A stretch of 64,000 nucleotides of DNA from contig JACQZZ010000030.1 of the NCBI GenBank assembly GCA_016213625.1, positions 1 to 64,000 of the forward strand, in the 5' to 3' direction. The notes beneath the pieces were generated by a model. The model did no database searches. It was not told the origin of the DNA and saw nothing but the letters and a program-made list of their open reading frames with translations. The stretch's first letter is position 1. Each line of letters starts with the position of its first letter. Of this stretch, positions 1 to 8,655 are shown piece by piece. The stretch is from Actinomycetota bacterium. Its GTDB lineage: Bacteria > Actinomycetota > Acidimicrobiia > Acidimicrobiales > Ilumatobacteraceae. The position numbers and the translations under genes are program-made.

Positions 1-1
1 A

Positions 2-109
2 CCCGTCGGCCTGGGGACGCACGACGACCTCGTCGCCACGTGCGCCACCTACCAGGAGATCGTGAACTCGCAGCTCACCGCCGACGAAGCAGCGGGGATG
101 ACGTCATGA
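2..109 (+). CDS. ABC transporter ATP-binding/permease protein, C-terminal end (partial)
   Basis: Only the last 35 codons are present; the rest lies before the window. The reading frame ends with the typical tail of an ABC exporter ATPase: a GTHDDL element (the G-x-H-x-x-L found after the H-loop), then a TYQEIVNSQL helix. Its TGA overlaps the ATG of the next ABC gene by 4 bp, so the two are almost certainly cotranscribed halves of a heterodimeric exporter. The substrate cannot be told from this fragment. Confidence 0.8.
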   Translation, partial: PVGLGTHDDLVATCATYQEIVNSQLTADEAAGMTS

Positions 110-1983
110 CCGAGTCCACCAAGCAGCAGCCGGCGCCGCCGAGCAGCGCGTCGGAGATGCGCAACGGTCGGTGGAACACGGTGGGAGTGCCCACCGAGAA
201 GTCCAAGGACTTCAAGGGATCCATCCGTCGACTGCTGGATCGCATGGGTCCCGAACGCGCCCGGCTGTGGCTGGTGCTCGTGCTCGCCGTCGGCAGCGTG
301 AGCCTGGTGGTCAGCGGACCGAAGGTGCTCGGTCATGCCACCAACATCGTGTTCGAGGGTGTCGTCAGCGGCGCGGGTGTCGACTTCGGCAGGCTCCACC
401 GAACGCTGTGGATCGCCGTCGGTCTCTACCTGTCGAGCTACGTCCTCTCCTACGGTCAGGCGTGGGTGCTGGCCGGCGTGGTGCAGCGCACGATGCGGCG
501 CCTGCGCACCGACGTCGAGTCGAAGTTGCACCGCATGCCCCTGAGCTACCTCGACACGCAGGCGCGCGGCGACCTCCTGAGCCGCGTCACGAACGACATC
601 GACAACGTGGCACAGAGCCTGCAGCAGAGCATCAGTCAGTTGCTCACGGGCGTGCTCACCATCGTCGGCACCATCGCGATGATGCTGTGGATCTCGTGGG
701 AGCTCGCACTCGTGGCGGTGCTCTCGGTGCCGCTGTCGATCTTCGTGATGAAGCAGATCGCCGGGAAGTCCAAGGGGCGCTTCATCGCCCAGTGGCGGCA
801 CACCGGCTCGCTCAACGCGCAGGTGGAGGAGACCTTCACCGGCCACACGGTGGTGAAGGCGTTCGGCCGTCAGCGCGAGGCGCAGGCCCGCTTCGACGCG
901 ACCAACGAAGAGCTGTACAGGGCCGGGTTCGCCGCGCAGTTCATCAGCGGCTGCATCCAGCCCGCCACCGTGCTCATCGGCAACCTCAACTACGTCGCCA
1001 TCGCCGTGCTCGGCGGGCTGAAGGTGGCGAACGGGTCGCTGGGCATCGGCGACGTGCAGGCGTTCATCCAGTACTCCCGGCAGTTCGCCCAACCGCTCAC
1101 GCAGACCGCGTCGATGCTGAACGTGCTGCAGTCCGGCATCGCCTCGGCCGAACGCGTCTTCGAGCTGCTCGATGCCCCGGAGCAGTCGCCCGACCCCGAG
1201 GTGAACCTCATCGCACGCGCCCCGCACGGCTCGGCCCGCGGTCGCGTGGAGTTCACGAACGTGTCGTTCCGCTACCTGGAGGACCGGCCGCTCATCGACG
1301 ACCTGAACCTGGTGGCCGAGCCCGGCCAGACCGTGGCCATCGTGGGCCCCACCGGTGCGGGCAAGACCACACTCGTCAACCTCATCATGCGGTTCTACGA
1401 GCTGAACGGTGGCCAGATCCTGCTCGACGGCCGCGACATCGCGACCATGCGCCGTGACGAACTGCGCGACCAGATGGGCATGGTGCTCCAGGACACCTGG
1501 CTGTTCGGCGGCACCATCCGCGACAACATCGCCTACGGCAACATCGACGCCACCGAGGAACAGATCCTGGCCGCGGCCAAGGCCTGCTACGTCGACCGGT
1601 TCGTGCACTCGCTGCCCGAGGGGTACGACACGGTGCTCGACGACGAAGGCACGTCGGTGAGCGCCGGCGAGAAGCAGTTGCTGACCATCGCCCGCGCCTT
1701 CCTCTCCGACCCCGCCATCCTCATCCTCGACGAGGCCACCAGCTCGGTCGACACCCGAACCGAGGTGCTCATCCAGCGGGCCATGGCGAAGCTGCGCGGC
1801 GGCCGCACGAGCTTCGTCATCGCCCACCGCCTGTCCACCATCCGCGACGCCGACGTGATCCTCGTGATGGACCAGGGACGCATCGTGGAGCAGGGTTCGC
1901 ACCACGACCTCCTGGTGCGTCAGGGCGCCTACTTCACGCTGTACAACGCCCAATTCGCGGGCGCCGCCACCGACCTCACCTGA
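106..1983 (+). CDS. ABC exporter, fused permease and ATPase (MsbA/LmrA type)
   Basis: This 625-residue half-transporter has an N-terminal six-helix membrane domain (about residues 60-345) and a C-terminal ATPase. Visible motifs are Walker A GPTGAGKTT near residue 413, signature VSAGE near 518, Walker B ILILDEATSSVD, and the switch histidine in VIAHRLST. The first signature position is V instead of the usual L. An upstream in-frame ATG at 40 would add 22 residues inside the preceding gene; the ATG at 106 overlaps the upstream stop and gives the normal family length. It probably pairs with the partial ABC gene before it. Substrate unknown: a drug, lipid or peptide is typical of the family. Confidence 0.93.
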   Translation: MTESTKQQPAPPSSASEMRNGRWNTVGVPTEKSKDFKGSIRRLLDRMGPERARLWLVLVLAVGSVSLVVSGPKVLGHATNIVFEGVVSGAGVDFGRLHRTLWIAVGLYLSSYVLSYGQAWVLAGVVQRTMRRLRTDVESKLHRMPLSYLDTQARGDLLSRVTNDIDNVAQSLQQSISQLLTGVLTIVGTIAMMLWISWELALVAVLSVPLSIFVMKQIAGKSKGRFIAQWRHTGSLNAQVEETFTGHTVVKAFGRQREAQARFDATNEELYRAGFAAQFISGCIQPATVLIGNLNYVAIAVLGGLKVANGSLGIGDVQAFIQYSRQFAQPLTQTASMLNVLQSGIASAERVFELLDAPEQSPDPEVNLIARAPHGSARGRVEFTNVSFRYLEDRPLIDDLNLVAEPGQTVAIVGPTGAGKTTLVNLIMRFYELNGGQILLDGRDIATMRRDELRDQMGMVLQDTWLFGGTIRDNIAYGNIDATEEQILAAAKACYVDRFVHSLPEGYDTVLDDEGTSVSAGEKQLLTIARAFLSDPAILILDEATSSVDTRTEVLIQRAMAKLRGGRTSFVIAHRLSTIRDADVILVMDQGRIVEQGSHHDLLVRQGAYFTLYNAQFAGAATDLT

Positions 1984-1984
1984 G

Positions 1985-1990
1985 TAGGCT
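1985..1990 (+). promoter_or_regulatory. Leaderless -10 element for the META gene
   Basis: TAGGCT lies with its last T exactly 7 nt before the ATG at 1997, so transcription would start at the start codon. No Shine-Dalgarno sequence is visible. This is the usual actinobacterial leaderless arrangement. Confidence 0.5.
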
Positions 1991-1996
1991 CCGCGC

Positions 1997-2689
1997 ATGG
2001 CCGACGCCCTGCACGACACCTCCTGGATCCTCTCCGGGCCGCTGGTCGCACCCGCCGACATCGACGTGGTCATCGCCTTCGACGACGGCGCAGTGAGCGG
2101 GTTCTCCGGGTGCAACCGCTTCCGCGGGCAGTACGTCGTGAGCGGCGAGGCGATCGAGTTCGGTCCGTTCGCCGGAACGATGATGGCCTGCGTCGAGGAG
2201 GCGATGAACTTGGAGCGCGACGTGTTGAGCCGACTCGGTTCCACTGTGCGCGCATCGATCGACGCCGGCTCGTTGCGACTGTTGGGCGCCGACGACGAAC
2301 TGCTGCTGGAGTTCACGGCCGTCACCGCCGACGGGCTGCAGGGCGACTGGGTGGTCAACGGCATCCACTACCCCGAACGCGACGCCATCATCTCCGCCCG
2401 GGGCGACCTCCCGGTCACGTTCGAGCCCCACGCCATCAGCGGCAACGCGGGCTGCAACCAGTTCCATGGGTCGTGCACCGTCACCGAGCACGCCCTGACG
2501 ATCGGCCCGCTGATGTCCACCCGCAAGTTCTGCGGCGACGACGACGCCGGCAGCGGCCCCACCATCATGGAGCAGGAGGCCGCGTTGCTCGCCGCGCTGC
2601 AGCAAGCCGTCGGTTTCCGCTTGGAAGGGTCGCGGCTCACGCTCACTCGACCCGACGGCGGCATCTCGGTCACGCTGCACCGCGCCTGA
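1997..2689 (+). CDS. Double META-domain protein (HslJ-like)
   Basis: The 230-residue protein holds two META domains in tandem, about residues 5-110 and 115-230. Each has the family core, SGCNRF...IEFGPF...TMMAC in the first and SGNAGCNQF...LTIGPL...TRKFC in the second. META domains occur in HslJ-like heat-shock or surface lipoproteins, but this copy has no obvious signal peptide, which is odd for the family. The start is supported by a leaderless -10 box. Function is unknown beyond the fold. It lies 13 bp after the ABC exporter and may be read separately from its own promoter. Confidence 0.8.
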   Translation: MADALHDTSWILSGPLVAPADIDVVIAFDDGAVSGFSGCNRFRGQYVVSGEAIEFGPFAGTMMACVEEAMNLERDVLSRLGSTVRASIDAGSLRLLGADDELLLEFTAVTADGLQGDWVVNGIHYPERDAIISARGDLPVTFEPHAISGNAGCNQFHGSCTVTEHALTIGPLMSTRKFCGDDDAGSGPTIMEQEAALLAALQQAVGFRLEGSRLTLTRPDGGISVTLHRA

Positions 2690-2691
2690 CC

Positions 2692-3570
2692 GTGCGGTTC
2701 TCGCGCATCGTCGTCGTCGACTGGAGCGCGAACGCGACACCGAAGCGCGGTGCCGACTCCATCTGGGTCGGGCTGTGGACGGTCGACAGCGGCAGCGCTG
2801 AACCGGTGAACCTTCCCACCCGGCATGCGGCCGTCGAGTTCCTCGGCGCGGTCTGCGCGGCGCCTGGGCGGACGCTGGTGGGGTTCGACTTCCCGCTGGG
2901 CCACCCCACCGGGTTCGCAGCCGCCGCAGGCTTCACCGGCACGCCGTGGCGCGCCACATGGGATCACCTCACCGGACATCTGCACGACCATCCGAACAAT
3001 CGCAACGACCGATGGGACGTGGCGGCCGAGCTGAACCGGCGGATGGGCATCCAATGGTTCTGGGGTGTGCCGAAGCAACGTGCGTCCGAGTGGCTGCACG
3101 CCACCAAGGCCACGCTGGAGGGGCCCGCTGCGGTGCGACCAGCGGAGTTCCGATCGGCCGAGGCTCGCCTGCGTCAGCAAGGACTGCGCCCGTTCTCGCC
3201 ACGCCAGTTGCTCGGTGCGGGCAGCGTCGGCAGCCAAGCGCTCACCGGCATCCCCGCCGCGGATCGACTGCGGCGGAGTCCAGCACTCGCCCACCGGGCA
3301 CGGGTGTTGCCGTTCGAGACGGGACTGATCGAACAGCCCGCGGCCGATGTCGACGACGCGATCGTGTTCGCCGAGGTGTGGCCGAGCGCCATCGACTTCG
3401 ATCACGTCGATCATCCCGTGAAGGATGCGCGTCAGGTGACCGCGCTCGCCGCTCACCTCGGCGCGCTCGATGCCGACGGTTCGCTGCCCGGTATGTTCGC
3501 CCCCGCCGTTGCGCTCGCGCATCGTTCCGAGGTCGAGGACGAAGAAGGGTGGGTGCTCGGCGTGACGTGA
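2692..3570 (+). CDS. Conserved protein with RNase H-like (DUF429-type) fold, function unknown
   Basis: The GTG start at 2692 is 2 bp after the META gene stop and gives 292 residues. The N-terminal segment VVVDWSAN...GADSIWVG and the later VGFDFPLG resemble proteins often labelled DUF429, or mislabelled as cobalamin (CbiG) or molybdopterin proteins. The two acidic positions (the D of VVVDWS and the D of GFDFPLG) fit an RNase H-like active site. The MGIQWFWGVPK and FAEVWPS segments look like conserved blocks. The family assignment is from memory of these motifs and is tentative. It probably forms an operon with the META gene. Confidence 0.6.
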   Translation: MRFSRIVVVDWSANATPKRGADSIWVGLWTVDSGSAEPVNLPTRHAAVEFLGAVCAAPGRTLVGFDFPLGHPTGFAAAAGFTGTPWRATWDHLTGHLHDHPNNRNDRWDVAAELNRRMGIQWFWGVPKQRASEWLHATKATLEGPAAVRPAEFRSAEARLRQQGLRPFSPRQLLGAGSVGSQALTGIPAADRLRRSPALAHRARVLPFETGLIEQPAADVDDAIVFAEVWPSAIDFDHVDHPVKDARQVTALAAHLGALDADGSLPGMFAPAVALAHRSEVEDEEGWVLGVT

Positions 3571-3580
3571 CCGCGGACGG

Positions 3581-5515
3581 TCAGGCCGAGGTGACTTCGA
3601 CGAAGGTGTCGTTGAAGCACGCCCCGTTCGCCAACGGATCACCCGTCGCAGGCGTGAGGGTGTTGACGCCCCATCCACCGGCGTGGTGCCGCAGCCACAC
3701 ACCCTTGCTCATCACCGCGACGCCCGGACGCGTGCCGTCGTGCACCTCGAGCGGCACGCTGATGCTTCCGGTGGGGCTGGTCACTCGCACCGACTGGCCC
3801 GCGGTCAACCCCCGGATCGCAGCGTCGTCGGGGTGCAGGAGCACTGCCGGCGACGGGCTCTGGAACTCACCGAACATCGAGTTGATCAACTTCGAGGTGG
3901 CCGGCGAGATGAGCGTGAGCGGGTACTGCGCGTCGTGCGCGACGGCTTCCCAGCGCGGCACGCCGTGCTCGGGATCGGCGAGGCGGGCGCGGCCCTCGTG
4001 CGGAAAGGTGTCGACGAACTGCCGCGTGGCGACCGATGCGATGCGCGGGCCGGCGTCGTCGATGCCGTCGAGCGGCGACGAGAGATACCAGTCGTGGCCC
4101 AGCGCCTTCGCCATCGCGTGGCCGACCTCGTCGTTGGAACGCGACTCCCCCACCCGGTCGATGACGGGCATCACCGGCAACACCGCGTACGAGCCGTAGC
4201 TGGACGTGGCGTCGTGGATCTCGAAACTGGTGGTGGCCGGGAGCACCACGTCGGCGAAGCGCGCCGTGTCGGTGAGCACCTGTTCGTGCACGACGGTGAA
4301 GATGTCGTCGCGCGAGAACGCCGCCACCACGGCCTGCGTGTCGGGACACATCACCAGCGGATTCGCGCCCTGTACGAACAGCACTTCGCATGGGTCGCCG
4401 GAACCGGGAGCCATCCACTTGCCGATCTGGTGCATCGGCAGCGTGCGCCGGTCGGGAGGGCTCATGGCAACGTCGGGCCACCGCCGCCGAGGTGTTGCCG
4501 CGCCGGCCGACGTGGCGCCGATGACACCGCTGCCGGGGACACCGAAGTGTCCGCCCAGGACGGGCAGCGACAGGATGGCGCGGCATGCGGCGCCGCCGTT
4601 GGCGTTTCGCTCGGGGCCCCAGCCGATGCGCAGCATCGACGGCCGGGTGGTGCCCCACCAGTCGGCGAGGGTGCGGATGTCGTCGGCGGCGAGGCCGGTG
4701 ACCTCGCTGGCCCGATCGAGCGACCACTCGCGCGCGGTGACCAGGAACTCCTCGGCGCCCTCGGCGTGCGCCGCGATGAAGTCGCGGTCCAACCACTGGT
4801 GGTCCGACCACAGATTGGCGATGGCGTAGGCGAGCGCCGCGTCGGTGCCGGGGTTGATGGCGAGGTGCAGGTCGGCGCGGCCGGCCATCGCCGTGCGCCG
4901 CGGGTCGATGACCACCACGCGAGCACCTTGATCGGCCGCCTGCTGCACGAGCGGCGGGAAGTGCGTGTTGCTCACCGTCGGGTTCGCGCCCCAGATGACG
5001 ACGAGGCGAGCGTGCACCACGTCGGCGGGATCGGCCGACTCCATCTCGCCGAACACGCTCTCCCACGAGACCCCCATCGTGTGCGCGCAGATGGTGTGCT
5101 CGACGATGGTGGCGCCGATGGCCGCGAAGAACGCCTCGGTGAAGCTGGCGCGCTCGACCAGGGCGGCCGAGGAGTTGTAGGTGAATGCCACGACACTGTC
5201 GGCGCCACGGGTGGCGATGGCGTGGCGCATGCGGGCCGAGATGAGCTCGAGCGCTTCGTCCCACGTGCCCTCGCGGAAGTCGCCCGCACCCTTGTCGCCG
5301 ACACGGATGAGCGGGGTCAGCACGCGCTCGGGGGCGTACACGCGTTGGGCGTGCCGCTTCACCTTGGCGCAGATCCATCCGTCGGTGAGGGGATTCTCGG
5401 GGGCAGCGTCGATGGCGACGATGCGACCGTCGGCCACGGTGACCGCCAACGAGCATGCATCGGGGCAGTCGAGCGTGCACGCGGTGTGCACGACGCGGGT
5501 GTCGAGCGGAGTCAT
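3581..5515 (-). CDS. Molybdopterin-dependent oxidoreductase, catalytic subunit
   Basis: This 644-residue member of the DMSO-reductase/formate-dehydrogenase superfamily begins with a 4Fe-4S site, C13-x3-C17-x3-C21-x27-C49. The bis-MGD binding domains follow: VIWGANPTVSNTHFP, VIDPRRT and LHLAINPGTDAALAYAIANL, then VLFVQGANPLVMCPD. A C-terminal molydop-binding beta-barrel starts near residue 535. The segment HTICAHTMG sits where many relatives place the metal ligand; I cannot assign the ligand residue. No iron-sulfur or membrane-anchor partner and no Tat signal is visible, so it probably acts in the cytoplasm with an unknown acceptor. Substrate unknown. It is convergent with the DUF429-like gene. 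Confidence 0.88.
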   Translation of the reverse strand: MTPLDTRVVHTACTLDCPDACSLAVTVADGRIVAIDAAPENPLTDGWICAKVKRHAQRVYAPERVLTPLIRVGDKGAGDFREGTWDEALELISARMRHAIATRGADSVVAFTYNSSAALVERASFTEAFFAAIGATIVEHTICAHTMGVSWESVFGEMESADPADVVHARLVVIWGANPTVSNTHFPPLVQQAADQGARVVVIDPRRTAMAGRADLHLAINPGTDAALAYAIANLWSDHQWLDRDFIAAHAEGAEEFLVTAREWSLDRASEVTGLAADDIRTLADWWGTTRPSMLRIGWGPERNANGGAACRAILSLPVLGGHFGVPGSGVIGATSAGAATPRRRWPDVAMSPPDRRTLPMHQIGKWMAPGSGDPCEVLFVQGANPLVMCPDTQAVVAAFSRDDIFTVVHEQVLTDTARFADVVLPATTSFEIHDATSSYGSYAVLPVMPVIDRVGESRSNDEVGHAMAKALGHDWYLSSPLDGIDDAGPRIASVATRQFVDTFPHEGRARLADPEHGVPRWEAVAHDAQYPLTLISPATSKLINSMFGEFQSPSPAVLLHPDDAAIRGLTAGQSVRVTSPTGSISVPLEVHDGTRPGVAVMSKGVWLRHHAGGWGVNTLTPATGDPLANGACFNDTFVEVTSA

Positions 5516-5582
5516 GACGCGGGTCTACTCGGTGCGCCTGGCCCCATCAAGCGCGTTGATCGCGACCGGGACGGTTCGTGGC

Positions 5583-6590
5583 TCATTCCGTGGTGTTCAC
5601 GGCCGACAGCTCACCGGTCGAGAACGTCACCGCCGGGCTGCTCCACACGTAGTCGGGCAGCGCCTCGGTGAACCCGCTCGCCCAGAAGGTGACTCGGTAC
5701 GTGATGCGCGCCTGCACGGTGACCGACCCAGGGCCCGGAGGGGTCCACATGCAGGGACCGTTCACCCCCGGCTCGGTCTGCACGGGCAGCACCGGCATCG
5801 CCGGCAACGCGACGGCGTCGGACACCGGGGTGCCGCCGCGCGCCAAGCAGGCCACCACCCCGTCGAAGGGAGTGGACGGCTGCGCCGGGTCGGGGGTGAA
5901 GCGCACCAGGAAGTCGAGCGCCAGCGGCTGGGTGAGCAGGTACAGCGTCCAGCCGCGGTAGTACGCAGGGTTGGATCGTTGTGGCCGCCACGCCGACGGT
6001 TGCACCGCCAGCCACGACGGATAGCGGGTGATCAACCCACCCCACCGATCGACGACCGGGTTGCGGAACACCACCGGCTGTTCGAGCTGCAGGGCGTTGT
6101 ACAACGAGGTGAGTCGGTTGAACGGGCTGAACAGTGGGTCGCGTGCCGCGACGTCGACGATGCCCACGAAGTGGACGATGGAATCGCAGAACACGGTGAA
6201 GTGGCGCACCGCGGTGGCGAGCGGTCCCTTGCTGACCGCAGGGTCGGTGACGTTCGGTTCACCGAACGCCTCGGGCAACCCCTCGACGAAGATCCACCGT
6301 GTGCTCTCCACCACCTGGCCGGGCAGGTAGGTCGCGCCGTTCGACGCCGTGCCACCGAACGGCGACGTGAACGTGCACGGCGCCCCGCGGCCGCCGTACG
6401 TGCGGAACGCCGACGACGACGGAATGGTCGTGTAGCGCGACAACCCACCCGTGCTGTTGCGCAGATCCACCGCCCGACCCCCCGGCACCACCAACGGCGG
6501 CGGCGGCTCTGGATTGTTTGTTCCCGCGGCGATGCAGGTCGACGGGGTGAGCCAGAGGGCCGGCGCCAAGAGCCAGCAAACGCGTCTCAC
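5583..6590 (-). CDS. Secreted hypothetical protein
   Basis: This 335-residue protein begins at a GTG whose GTGA overlaps the stop of the upstream lipoprotein gene, so the two are translationally coupled. Residues 1-22 form a signal peptide, followed by a short Pro-rich stretch and a globular domain with few cysteines. I do not recognise a family. Repeated aromatic and Pro/Gly-rich strands in the second half suggest a beta-rich extracellular fold. The pairing with the upstream lipoprotein suggests a shared job at the cell surface; what that is cannot be read from the sequence. Confidence 0.7.
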   Translation of the reverse strand: MRRVCWLLAPALWLTPSTCIAAGTNNPEPPPPLVVPGGRAVDLRNSTGGLSRYTTIPSSSAFRTYGGRGAPCTFTSPFGGTASNGATYLPGQVVESTRWIFVEGLPEAFGEPNVTDPAVSKGPLATAVRHFTVFCDSIVHFVGIVDVAARDPLFSPFNRLTSLYNALQLEQPVVFRNPVVDRWGGLITRYPSWLAVQPSAWRPQRSNPAYYRGWTLYLLTQPLALDFLVRFTPDPAQPSTPFDGVVACLARGGTPVSDAVALPAMPVLPVQTEPGVNGPCMWTPPGPGSVTVQARITYRVTFWASGFTEALPDYVWSSPAVTFSTGELSAVNTTE

Positions 6591-7333
6591 AGGCAGGCCT
6601 CAGGCTGAGTTCCGACACCAGTCACCTTCCAGGTTCCTTGAACCGATGCCATTCGGTAGCCCACCCCATCCGCAACGACTCCAATCGTGGAGCCCTCAGC
6701 CAACGAGCCATCCGGCATGCGGAACACTCCGCCATCCAGGACGCAGTCGAACACGATCCCGTCGGTCTCGGTCCGTTCATCACCGATCACCTGTGGTCGA
6801 AGCACGACGCCGACATCCAGATCCGCCACCTGGCCTTCGCGATCGCGCGCCTCGAGCCCAGGTCGATACACAGCCCCGCCGTCGGCGTACCACTCCTGCC
6901 ATCCGGGGTTGTCGAGATCCATCGGGCTCGTGGTCACGGCGGCGAAGTACACCAGGCGGGCTTGGAGGTAGGCCTCGATGAGGGGGCGGTCGGTCTCGTT
7001 GAACGTCCAGGTGATGCCGTTCGGCACGTCCTCGGTGATGGGCAGGTACACCCACAACTTCGGCATCAGTTCGTACACGAGGCCGGGGGTGGTGATGCCC
7101 GGCGCCGAGTCCACCTGCCGCCACGGGCCGTCGGCCGACAGCCCGATGGTGCCCGGCGCGGTGGTCACCGCGACGGTGCTCGACGGGCTGTCGGCCACGG
7201 TGGTCGGTGCCGCAGTGGATGCGACCGACGACGGCAGCACCGTGGTGGGGATGGTCGACAGGTCGGCAGTTCCTCCCCCGCCGCACGCGGCGAGGACGAC
7301 GCCCAGCGCGGGCAGGATGCGGTGTCGCGACAT
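6587..7333 (-). CDS. Putative lipoprotein
   Basis: The 248-residue product starts MSRHRILPALG and has a lipobox LAAC with the modifiable Cys at residue 17, so it should be anchored on the outer face of the membrane. A Thr/Ser/Val-rich linker (about 25-65) leads to a globular C-terminal region with no family I recognise. The ATG at 7333 is preceded by a good GGAGG ribosome site; an ATG at 7393 upstream has no such site and would bury the signal peptide. It is the first gene of a two-gene unit with the secreted protein at 5583-6590. Confidence 0.75.
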   Translation of the reverse strand: MSRHRILPALGVVLAACGGGGTADLSTIPTTVLPSSVASTAAPTTVADSPSSTVAVTTAPGTIGLSADGPWRQVDSAPGITTPGLVYELMPKLWVYLPITEDVPNGITWTFNETDRPLIEAYLQARLVYFAAVTTSPMDLDNPGWQEWYADGGAVYRPGLEARDREGQVADLDVGVVLRPQVIGDERTETDGIVFDCVLDGGVFRMPDGSLAEGSTIGVVADGVGYRMASVQGTWKVTGVGTQPEACL

Positions 7334-7623
7334 GTGGCCTCCAGTACGTCGACCCACCGGACCGTGGTGCGCCGTCGTCCACACTGGGCACATCGAGTCC
7401 AGCCGTTCGGAAAAATCATCCGCCCGCCGAAGTCATCCGTCCACAGGCCGTCGGTCACACTCCGCGTCCACGCACGCGCGCACCGCACGGCCGGCCAGCG
7501 TCCGCGATGCACGGCTTCACGCCGAGGGTCGTTTCCGCTCAGGGATGAGCGGCAGCGCGCCCGTGGGCGCCGGGACGGTCGAGGGTGGGCGGAATCGCGC
7601 CCGACCTGAATCGGGTGAGGGCC

Positions 7624-7648
7624 GGGGGCGGGGCGGGGCGGGCCGGGG
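7624..7648 (+). promoter_or_regulatory. G-quadruplex-forming run upstream of fixB
   Basis: Five runs of three or more G separated by one or two C occur in 25 bp (5, 4, 4, 3 and 4 G). This meets the usual G3+N1-7 quadruplex pattern with very short loops. It lies on the coding strand 57 to 81 nt before the fixB ATG and about 45 nt before its -10 box, a place where it could affect transcription initiation. Confidence 0.6.
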
Positions 7649-7691
7649 AGGTCGTGGGTGGGCGGCTGGGGCATCCTGGACGGCCACGACC

Positions 7692-7697
7692 TAATCT
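7692..7697 (+). promoter_or_regulatory. Leaderless -10 element for the fixB operon
   Basis: TAATCT ends 8 nt before the ATG at 7705, giving a leader of at most one or two nucleotides. There is no Shine-Dalgarno sequence between the two. No -35 match is obvious. Confidence 0.5.
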
Positions 7698-7704
7698 GCA
7701 GCCG

Positions 7705-8655
7705 ATGATCGCAGTGGTGGTGGTGCGTGACGGCCAGCTTCCGTCGGGTGGCGACGAGGTCGTGGCCGAGTGCTCGGGCCGCGCCGTGCTCATCGGGTCG
7801 GGCACCGCCGCAGCAGCCGCCGATCTCGCCGGCGTGGCCACCGAGATCACCGTGCTCGAGGTGGGCGGGTTCCAACCCGCCGACTGGGCCACGAAACTCG
7901 CGCCCCTGCTGCACCACGAGCCGGCGGTCGTGCTGCCCGGCTCGCCCGACGGGCGCGACCTCGCCCCTCGCCTCGCTGCCCTGCTGCACCGTCCGCTCTA
8001 CGCCGGTGCCATCTCGGTCACCCCGCATCGTGTGGAGCTCACCCGTCGCAGTAGCACCGAGATCCATCAGACGCACCCCGGCCCCGAGTTCGTCGCCACC
8101 ATGCAGCCTGGCGTGCGCGGTGTGGCCATCTCCGCCGACCTCACTGCGCCGGTCGTCACCGACGCCACGCCCACGCACCTGCCGCGCCAGCAGGTGCGCG
8201 ATGCGAGGGTGACCGAGGTGCTGCCACCCGACCCCGCCACCCTCGCCCGGGCCGAGGCGCCACGCATCATCGGTGGCGGCGCGGGGCTCGATGGCGAGCA
8301 CCGCATGGACCAACTGGCCGCGGTGGGCGCGGTCATCGGCGCGAGCATGGGTGCCACACGAGTCATCACCGACCGCGGCTGGGTGCCGCATCAGCGCCAG
8401 ATCGGCACCACCGGCGTGGTGGTCGACCCCGAGCTGTACCTCGCGTTCGGGGTGAGCGGTGCTGTGCAGCACACCAGCGGCCTGGGTGCGCCGCAGCACA
8501 TCATCAGTGTGAACACCGACGGCCACTGCCCGATGATGCAACTCGCCGATCTCGCCATCGTCGCCGACGCCAACGAGACGCTCGACCACCTCGCCGCGCT
8601 CCTCGGTGCATCCCTCCAGGCCACCCTCCACGACACGACCGAGCCGTCCGCATGA
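7705..8655 (+). CDS. fixB: Electron transfer flavoprotein alpha subunit (FixB-like)
   Basis: The 316-residue protein has the ETF-alpha N-terminal nucleotide-like domain and the C-terminal FAD domain. The FAD signature is clear: PRIIGGGAGL, TDRGWVPHQRQIG, LYLAFGVSGAVQHTSGL and VNTDGHCPMMQLADL. It should bind FAD and, with FixA, pass electrons from dehydrogenases to the FixC/FixX quinone reductase. Its stop overlaps the fixC ATG by 4 bp. Related ETF subunits in mycofactocin-bearing actinobacteria are annotated as mycofactocin-associated, and mftE/mftF lie 7 kb away; that link is inference. Confidence 0.9.
   Translation: MIAVVVVRDGQLPSGGDEVVAECSGRAVLIGSGTAAAAADLAGVATEITVLEVGGFQPADWATKLAPLLHHEPAVVLPGSPDGRDLAPRLAALLHRPLYAGAISVTPHRVELTRRSSTEIHQTHPGPEFVATMQPGVRGVAISADLTAPVVTDATPTHLPRQQVRDARVTEVLPPDPATLARAEAPRIIGGGAGLDGEHRMDQLAAVGAVIGASMGATRVITDRGWVPHQRQIGTTGVVVDPELYLAFGVSGAVQHTSGLGAPQHIISVNTDGHCPMMQLADLAIVADANETLDHLAALLGASLQATLHDTTEPSA

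Larger units (their letters stand above)
7334..7704. other. Intergenic region between divergent lipoprotein and fixB genes
   Basis: This 371-bp stretch has no convincing gene. It contains the lipoprotein ribosome site at its left end, a very G-rich run at 7624-7648, and a TAATCT -10 candidate just before fixB. Short open frames here are out-of-frame noise. Confidence 0.6.

Noticed and set aside
49-2364. A 771-codon open frame on the minus strand opposite the ABC exporter
   Set aside because: It is the antisense shadow of a clear ABC gene and has no recognisable domain or ribosome site.
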